Origin: Bursaphelenchus xylophilus | Lineage: Eukaryota > Nematoda > Chromadorea > Rhabditida > Aphelenchoididae | Direction of reading: 5' to 3' | DNA length: 64,000 bases | NCBI GenBank assembly: GCA_904066235.2 | Contig: CAJFCV020000001.1 | Location: 13,077,291 to 13,141,290 of the forward strand | Shown: positions 58,701 to 64,000 of the stretch, one piece after another | How positions within the stretch are numbered: the first letter of the stretch is position 1 | Layout: each line of letters starts with the position of its first letter | Position numbers and translations under genes: made by a program | The notes under the pieces: model-generated | What the model was told of the DNA's origin: nothing | What the model saw: the letters and a program-made list of their open reading frames with translations, nothing else | Database searches by the model: none

Positions 58701-61700
58701 AAGGCGAACTCGCGCAAATCCCTCCTGGAGAAGCTGTTGACCACCATGAACCTGTGGAATTTCAACGCCACGTTCTTCGACCTGCGCCAAATGATCAAAG
58801 AGAACAACCCCGAGCCGCAGTCGAAACACGCGAATCAAGCCGCCGTTCAGGCCGACATCCTGAACAACGAGATTGCGCGGTGCTGCGGCGAGCTGTTCGG
58901 CAAGTTCCAGATGGACCAGCCCCATTTGTTGGAGCCTCCGCCGCTGCCGGACCTGAAATTGTCGCACCTGAACTGCTACTGGCTGATCGCGCCGCTGATC
59001 AAACGCTGCCCGCAGCCGGAGAACATGCCCGCGAACTTTGTGAACTGCAGCGTGAAGGGGAAGTTCCTGAAGGACACGGCCACTAGGTTAGAGAATTCGA
59101 AGCGCGAGGAAGCGAAAACCCAAAAATCCACGTATTTCCTGAACCAGCCCCCATTCGTGAACCTTGTCCTCGCCTGCCTCGAAGGCGAGGAACAACAAGG
59201 CGATGGGCTGGCCGCAGCGCTGCTAAAACAACTCCAGGAACTTGTGAATCGCGTCAAGGAGGACTCGACCATCCCCCACTCCCATAGCTTCATCACGGAA
59301 GAGCGAACGGACCTCCTACTGCGCTTAAATTTACTTGGCGGCATGTTCGACACGTTAAAACAGTCCTCGGTCGACCTCTGGGCCCTCGTCCTCTTCCAGC
59401 TCCTCTACTACAACATTATCACACCGGAAAAGGACAAGGAGCACTTTGATTCCACCTTTGACATGCTCTCCATGCTCGTACATTCGACCCTGGCCACCAC
59501 GCAGGACGCGGACCGCCGAAATGAAGCCCTAAGATGCAGATCCCCCACCTACAACACGGTGGTGAAGAAGATCCGCAAAGAACTCGGCGAACGCCCCATT
59601 CCCCCGGATCTACACTGCCTGCAACAACTCCTCCCAATTCAGCGCCGAAAATTGGCCGACAACTCGGCCTGGGACTTGTTCGGATATCAGAACCAACAGA
59701 AGACCAAAGGAAGCCCCGAAAATAAGAATAATCGCATTCCCGTGGCCGAGTTTGCTTACCCGACAACCGCCACGCGCATAGACCGATTCCCACAAATGGC
59801 ACAAAAAAGTATTGTACAGTTGCTCCAACACACCCATTTTAAAGACTACAAAATGCCCGGCATTTGGGGATGCAAGATGGACCGCCAGCAGAACGATGTG
59901 TTCTTGCAGGTAGGAGGCTTGGAAAGAAATACCCTCACAAGGGAATGGTCTGAACGGGAAAGTTCAGCTGTCAGATTGGAAAATTGAAAAGTCCTGCTCT
60001 AAAAAGATGAGAGCTATGATTTGATGGAAAATGATCGACTTGATCGGGCTAAATTCTCATTTTTAAAACCCGACTTTTCAATTTGACCGACCACATTGGT
60101 CGTATTGCCAATTTGCACTGTCAAATTGGTCAACTTGTCGGGCAAAAACGGAAAAAAAACCACAATCCTTTCAAAACTTTTCTGACAAGGGTCTGAACTC
60201 CCCCCAGCGTTTTGGAAAATGACTAGTACAGGTGGATAGAGCAGGACAACTTTGGCAAAAAGAGCCATTTTCCAGCTGCGGAATACGCCCGGCCGCTCTT
60301 TTTACCAAAGTTGACCTGCTCTCTCTATCCACCTGTACTAGTCATTTTCCCAACGCCGGGGGAAGTTCAGACCCTTGTCAGAAAAGTTTTGAAGGGATTT
60401 TGATTTTTTTATTTCGTTTTTGCCCGACCGGGTAAGTTGACCAATTTGATAGTGCAAAATGCAAAGGTGACCAAGATGCCCGGTCAAATTGAAAAGTCGC
60501 GTTTGAAAAATGGGAATTTTGCCCGATAATGGTCGGTTATTCTCCATCAAATCAAAGCTCTCATCTTTTTAGAGCAGGACTTTTCAATTGTCCAATCTAA
60601 CAGGCGAACTTTCCCCTTCAGATTGGCCATATTGGTCAGTCAGATTGATTATGCAATGCAGGACAGGATCCAGTATTCAAAAGCGCCTTTCATTGCATCA
60701 AGGAAGCATTCCGAGTACCGCCAAATGCCTTCCTCTCTGACCGAAAAAGAGAGAGGGAGGTATTTGGCGATAGGAATGCGTGATTGATGCAATGAAAGGC
60801 GCTTTTGAACACTGGATCTTGTCCCGCGTTCTATGATCAATCTGACGGTCTAATATGGCCAATCTGTAAGAGAAAGTTCACTCGTCAGATTGGACAATTG
60901 AAAAGTCCGGCTCTAAAAAAATTGAGGGCTTTCGATGGAAAATGACCGATCTGACCGGGCAGTTTGACCAGTCCTACCGGCCGATTTCCATTCCTAATTT
61001 ATTCATTTATTCTCCCACTTCCAGCTGCCCGAAGTCGAGCACGACCCAGATGAGCCCATTCCCAACCCAATGCAACAACAACAGTACGGCCAACCCATGG
61101 GCCAAGCTCAACACCCCCATCCTTCCGCCTCGTTCCATCAACCACCGCCGCAACAAATGCCTCCGCCCAATTCGTCGATGATTCAGAACCATATGGGCCA
61201 ACAGATGCCCGGACAACTCGGAAACCCGATGTCCAATCAAATGTCCGGCGCGCAGATGGGCGGTCAAATTCCCGGCGCGCAGATCGGCAACATGCCCGGC
61301 CCAAACCAAATGGGCAACATGCCCGGAGGGCAAATCGGGAATCAAATGCCCGGAGGGCCGCAAATGGGTGGCCAAATGCCGGGCGGGCCTCCGATGGGCC
61401 ATCAAATGGCCGGCGGCAACATGATGGGCCAGGTCCAGGGCACCGTCCCCATGCCCACCCCACTGGGCCAGCCCTCGAACATGCCGGGCCAGGACTTCCG
61501 CTCACAGCAGCCCCAAATGCCCATGGGCATGCAGAACCCCATCGGGATGGCGGGCCGCATGCCCATGGGCATGGGCGCCGGCACCCCCTCCCAAGACACC
61601 CCGCCCACGCCGTCGTCGGGGCGCGGCGGCCGCGGCCGCAAAACCACCACGCCCACGCAGCGCGGAACCAAGCGCAAATCCAAAACCAACCTCATGGACC

Positions 61701-63564
61701 TGGCGCCCGACCAGCCCCAACACCCCACCACCGCCAACTTCCCGCACGCCCCGCCCACCCACCACGCCCAACAACAAATGCTCCAACAACACCAACAATA
61801 CACCCAACAACAACAGTGGCAAATGCAGCAGATGCGCATGAACCCACAACAACCGCAACGCATGCCCCAACAGAACCCACCCCCACCGGGCCCGCAGACC
61901 ATGCCCTCTGCCGGACAGATGCAACAAGGGCCCGGAATGCAGAGCGAAACGAAACATCAATTGCAGGATGCGATCCTGCGACGCCAGAGAAGTAGGTGCA
62001 GAATTGAGGGAAATGGGCAAAGAGGGCTAACACACGTCAAAAAAATTCATTCAGAAAATTGAAAAAACAAGGAATCTCGGATCATTGATTTTTTGCGAAG
62101 TGCCACAGAATTGCCGAGATAGAATTATTATTTTTTTTTTCTTACTTTGAAAAGCATTCTTCTCGAAAAAAACTTTTTCTCTGGGAAAGTTTTCTTTTGT
62201 GACTCGATAATTCAGCGACACTTCGTCAAAAATCGATGATCCGAGATTCCTTGTTTTTTCACTTTTTCTTTGACGTGTAATAGTCCTTCCGTAAAGTGGC
62301 TGCAACGATTTCTCTCATATAATATCTCTATCTTTGCTACAAATCAGCTTAAAATCCGTTTTATTTCAACTTTTCCCACCATATTTTCATCTTGGTCTCC
62401 TCTTACCCTATTTTTACCAAATTCAATTCTCTGATTTTCCCATCTTCTGAGCCATTCTCCACTCCTTCACAAGTCCATTCGCAAAGTCGCTGGAGTGATT
62501 TCTGCGACATTCACTGTGCAAGAAAGGTCAGAGTTCGAGCGACAGCCGAAAAAAGCATATTGCACAGTGCAAAATGCAAGAAATTGCATAATCCAAAGTA
62601 AACTTTAGTTTTCCTTTTCCTACGGTGCATGTCGCCGAAAAAACGCGTTCTTCTGAACTATTCTCCACTCCTTCAATAGTCCATTCGCAAAGTCGCTGGA
62701 GTGATTTCAGCGACATTTACTGCGCAAGAAAAGTCAAAGGCGAGCGACAACTCAAAAAAAGCATATTGCACGGTGCAAAAAGAAAGAAATTGCACAGCGT
62801 AAAGTAAACTTTTGTTTTTTCGGCGACATGCGCTGTTGGAAAAGGAAAACTTAAGTTTACTTTGCATTATGCAATTTCTGGCATTTTGCACTGTGCAATA
62901 TGCTTTTTTCGGCTGTCGCTCGAACTCTGACCTTTCTTGCACAGTGAATGTCGCAGAAATCACTCCAGCGACTTTGCGAATGGACTTGTGAAGGAGTGGA
63001 GAATGGCTCAGAAGATGGGGGAATCAGAGAATTGAATTTGGGAAAAATAGGGTGAGAGGAGACCTAGGAGAAAATAGGGTGGGAGAAGTAGGAATAAAGC
63101 AGGTATTTAGGTGATTTGTAGTAAAGACTGGAGATTATATGAGAGGATGTAGAAGATTTTTTGAAAAAGTAGTGGAAAGGGGGACTAAGATAGAAATATT
63201 GCTTACAATAGTTAGAAGGGAAGAGAGAAAATTGCTTATTGAGGATCTTGGCTTTACTGAGAGATCGCTAAGCATGTTGAAAGGTGGGTAAAAGTTAGCC
63301 AAAGGAAAGCTATGACAAGAGGGGGCTTAAATTTCAAATTTCTATACACCTCCGCTCTAAAATCTCAATTTTTGCCATTTCATTGGGTCCCATATTGTCA
63401 TAGCTCAACACAGAGACTGTTAGCTGTCCGTACGCACTTGTTTTTTCTTTTTTTTTTATGAGTTTGGCCAATGGGTATCTATAATTTTTTGAGTTCAAAA
63501 ATTTTCTTATCAAGTACAATATCCTTGCAATTCAGATCAACAAATGCATCAGAATCGACCATAA
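46731..63564 (+). CDS. MED12: Mediator complex subunit 12 (MED12; C. elegans DPY-22/MDT-12 orthologue)
   Basis: Exons: 46731-46931, 46999-47142, 47183-47458, 47843-48141, 48976-49316, 50033-50163, 50205-50508, 51231-51450, 51770-51947, 52576-52971, 53825-53988, 55211-55582, 56524-56804, 57339-57739, 58629-59909, 61025-61991, 63536-63564. Every phase agrees; 1994 residues. Seen: N-terminal PPDVYPQDPKQEED (28-41), the MED12 segment that activates CDK8; Med12 domain with WYDELAKGRGLSAL and LDRQEFLFELCDLL; LCEWAV-type region (465-700) with CLQWAIISEREGTYRALV, HDSYVRSLLRCGLL and CRNQRLCFVYG; RYSFVCNVF near 990; YWLIAPLIKR and LLLRLNLLGGMFDT in exon 15; then Met/Pro/Gly/Gln-rich tail. MED12 with MED13, CDK8 and cyclin C forms the kinase module in the nucleus. 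Intron 8 is GC-AG. The last exon (9 residues ending NQQMHQNRP) is tentative; without splicing, exon 16 reads to a stop at 62062. Confidence 0.95.
48433..49030 (+). repeat. Tandem duplication of intron 4 end plus exon 5 start in MED12
   Basis: Two ~310-bp units (about 48433-48736 and 48751-49030) share TTGGTCAGGGGGGACCAAGG, ATAAGATGATTTACTATGCC and TACTTGACCTAGTATAATAT, then TTTCAG plus the first ~45 bp of exon 5. The second unit leads into the true exon. Confidence 0.9.
48667..48784 (+). pseudogene. Truncated pseudo-exon 5 of MED12
   Basis: Follows a good acceptor (CCTGTTTCAG) and matches exon 5 for about 45 bp (GAYSDISKVISEYEHCAA against GAYSDISEVISEYEHCAA). It then turns into the reverse complement of its own sequence: GTACGAGCATTGCGC, one base, GCGCAATGCTCGTAC. 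In frame it reaches TGA at 48782-48784 with no good donor first. If used as an exon it would terminate MED12 at about residue 345. Confidence 0.85.
49390..49860. repeat. Minisatellite in MED12 intron 5 with AG|GTA motifs
   Basis: Four units of about 120-160 bp each contain (A)TTGAAAATTTTATATTA then (C/T)TTTAGGTA. TTTAG|GT(A/G) is both acceptor- and donor-like. Motifs are near 49395, 49555, 49698 and 49845. Confidence 0.7.
50761..51102. repeat. Three-hairpin cassette 4 in MED12 intron 7
   Basis: Palindromes near 50761-50805, 50910-50954 and 51057-51102, spaced about 150 bp. These read GTTATACGATGAAAC...GTCGTATAAAATGTC, i.e. opposite orientation to cassettes 1-3. Linkers resemble each other (CTGTGAAG, TTTAGCAC, GCGACTTCAGGTGACATGTT) but not those of the other cassettes. 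Confidence 0.85.
51451..51769 (+). other. MED12: GC-AG intron in MED12 (intron 8)
   Basis: The donor is TAG|GCAAGT, the canonical GC-donor context; acceptor CTTTTCAG. Only this junction keeps the conserved frame into exon 9 (SPWKERRSSSED). The nearby GTGGTT would shift frame and hit a stop. Confidence 0.8.
51955..52560. repeat. Minisatellite in MED12 intron 9
   Basis: About five units of roughly 120 bp, T-rich, each with AAAATACGAGAAATTC and AACGAAATTTTTGGTTTTT. Fills the intron. Confidence 0.85.
52995..53730. repeat. Minisatellite in MED12 intron 10
   Basis: Many units containing AATTTATATTGTAGTAGGT followed by GGGAAATGG or AAAAAAGTG. TAGTAG|GT recurs. Higher-order period about 150-190 bp (with TGATATTTTATGTTTT). 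Fills most of the intron. Confidence 0.85.
54004..55115. mobile_element. Large fold-back element with nested palindromic element, MED12 intron 11
   Basis: Outer arms share AAAAGACCAATATTTTGCAG, GATTACAG...AAGAAAAAGCTCGAAAACGA and GACCTCTAAGA-type words in inverted order. A strong inner hairpin lies at about 54395-54530 (GCATCTGCTCTATTC and complement). A complete TTTTGCATCCGGG-family element (54538-54765) sits near the centre. No ORF. Confidence 0.75.
55620..56395. repeat. Direct-plus-inverted repeat array in MED12 intron 12
   Basis: GCACTGTGC-family words at 55648-55745 are followed by three direct units of about 123 bp (GGGGTTTTCGAGGGCGCT, TTCCTTAAGTAGTAGTG) and then two inverted units up to 56390. 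The whole can fold back on itself. Confidence 0.8.
57765..58600. repeat. GACCGGTC minisatellite in MED12 intron 14
   Basis: Repeated TTGACCGGTCAAAA and GGGCAGATTGGTCATGTTGA with a unit near 120 bp, about seven units. GACCGGTC is a perfect palindrome. Related wording (CCGGTCAAATTGAAAAGTC) occurs in intron 15. Confidence 0.85.
59925..60850. mobile_element. Two adjacent fold-back elements in MED12 intron 15
   Basis: About 59935-60635 has arms of roughly 340 bp (AAAAGTCCTGCTCTAAAAAG, GGTCTGAAC, GACTAGTACAGGTGGATAGA and complements) around a centre near 60275. About 60650-60845 is a second hairpin (GGATCCAGTATTCAAAAGCG with complement). No ORF. Confidence 0.8.
62060..63060. repeat. Fold-back elements in the last MED12 intron / 3' flank
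   Basis: About 62066-62262 has arms ACAAGGAATCTCGGATCATT and complement. About 62395-63055 has long arms (TTCTGAGCCATTCTCCACTC, AGTCCATTCGCAAAGTCGCT and complements) with GCACTGTGC-family hairpins and one extra direct copy of the left arm at about 62645-62720. Confidence 0.8.
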
Positions 63565-64000
63565 TCTCGCCCATCCCAACCTCCAACCTTGTAAATGCCG
63601 TCCCTTCGGATCGGGAAGTATTTATTTATCACACAAATACAACATGTAAATATTTACTTACTGTAGAATATAATAGTATTTAGTCGAATTTGTTATTGAT
63701 TAGTAAAGTGAGATTTACACAAACAAACCTTGAGATGCGTTGAGACGTTGAGAACCGAAGAAATTTTGCAAATCTTCGGCCAACGAGTGATATAACTGCT
63801 GAATGGACAAATATATTATATTACAATAGGGTTATGGAAGAGAAAATGGGATTTTTGGGAGTTGAAGAAGCTCGGACTAAAATCAGCTTCGAAAAATAGA
63901 ATCTAGAGACGCTGAAGACACTTTGGATGGGGAAACTATTTACTTTCATAAAGTGCATGGGCATTTCTTCGCCTTCGCACAGTGCATTTTGGACTTTTTA
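63565..64000. other. 3' flank of MED12
   Basis: AT-rich. No clear AATAAA close after the tentative stop. The last ~60 bp (TTTCATAAAGTGCATGG..., GCACAGTGCA) belong to another GCACTGTGC-family copy running out of the window. Confidence 0.4.

Noticed and set aside
61402..62033. Several long antisense ORFs opposite the MED12 tail
   Set aside because: Shadows of the GC-rich Met/Pro/Gly/Gln-coding exon 16; the plus strand has conserved phase and splice sites.
32921..63564. Grh-1 and MED12 as one operon
   Set aside because: They are co-linear but 2 kb apart with a fold-back element between, and each has its own leader acceptor; nematode operon genes are usually separated by a few hundred bases at most.
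1..64000. tRNA, rRNA and spliced-leader RNA genes
   Set aside because: I looked for B-box-like GGTTCGAATCC words, cloverleaf arms and rRNA-like conserved words and saw none I could support; a covariance-model scan would be decisive.

Overview
The window is a piece of a eukaryotic nuclear genome and is most likely from a nematode. The evidence is internal. Introns end in the T-rich TTTTCAG/TTTCCAG consensus and several are only 40-67 nt long. Two genes start just downstream of a strong 3' splice site that has no matching upstream coding exon, as expected for spliced-leader trans-splicing. There is also a cuticlin-type ZP gene. Exons are GC-rich and introns and intergenic DNA are very AT-rich. 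I cannot name the species.

Layout. (1) 0.77-1.37 kb: two exon-like blocks of an unidentified acidic protein, embedded in an array of short palindromic DNA elements. (2) 7.0-9.3 kb, + strand: a three-exon gene for a membrane-anchored protein carrying the C-terminal half of a ZP domain. (3) 10.05-11.6 kb, - strand: a three-exon gene for a 160-residue secreted protein of unknown function, convergent with (2). (4) 11.6-32.8 kb: about 21 kb with no gene I can support. It is a mosaic of TA-flanked miniature elements, fold-back elements, a mariner-derived palindrome, a fragment of the ZP gene and several GC-rich islands. (5) 32.9-44.7 kb, + strand: a nine-exon Grainyhead transcription factor (grh-1 orthologue, 617 aa as modelled). 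(6) 46.7-63.6 kb, + strand: a 17-exon MED12 (Mediator kinase-module subunit, 1994 aa as modelled). All exon joins in genes 2, 3, 5 and 6 keep frame and phase.

Function. GRH is a regulator of epidermal and barrier genes, and ZP proteins are apical extracellular-matrix/cuticle components, so two of the genes fit epidermal biology. MED12 is a general transcription co-regulator. They are neighbours, and I see no evidence of an operon.

Non-coding structure is the striking part. A palindrome built on TTATACGAT...ATCGTATAA occurs in groups of three at four places, always in or beside grh-1 or MED12, and the linker DNA differs between groups. A 9-bp palindrome GCACTGTGC is repeated about 18 times in one grh-1 intron and is also the hairpin motif of a dispersed element family. 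MED12 intron 4 holds a broken tandem copy of the start of exon 5 that turns back on itself in a 15-bp perfect inverted repeat. Several MED12 introns are minisatellites whose units carry juxtaposed acceptor/donor-like AG|GT motifs or GACCGGTC palindromes.
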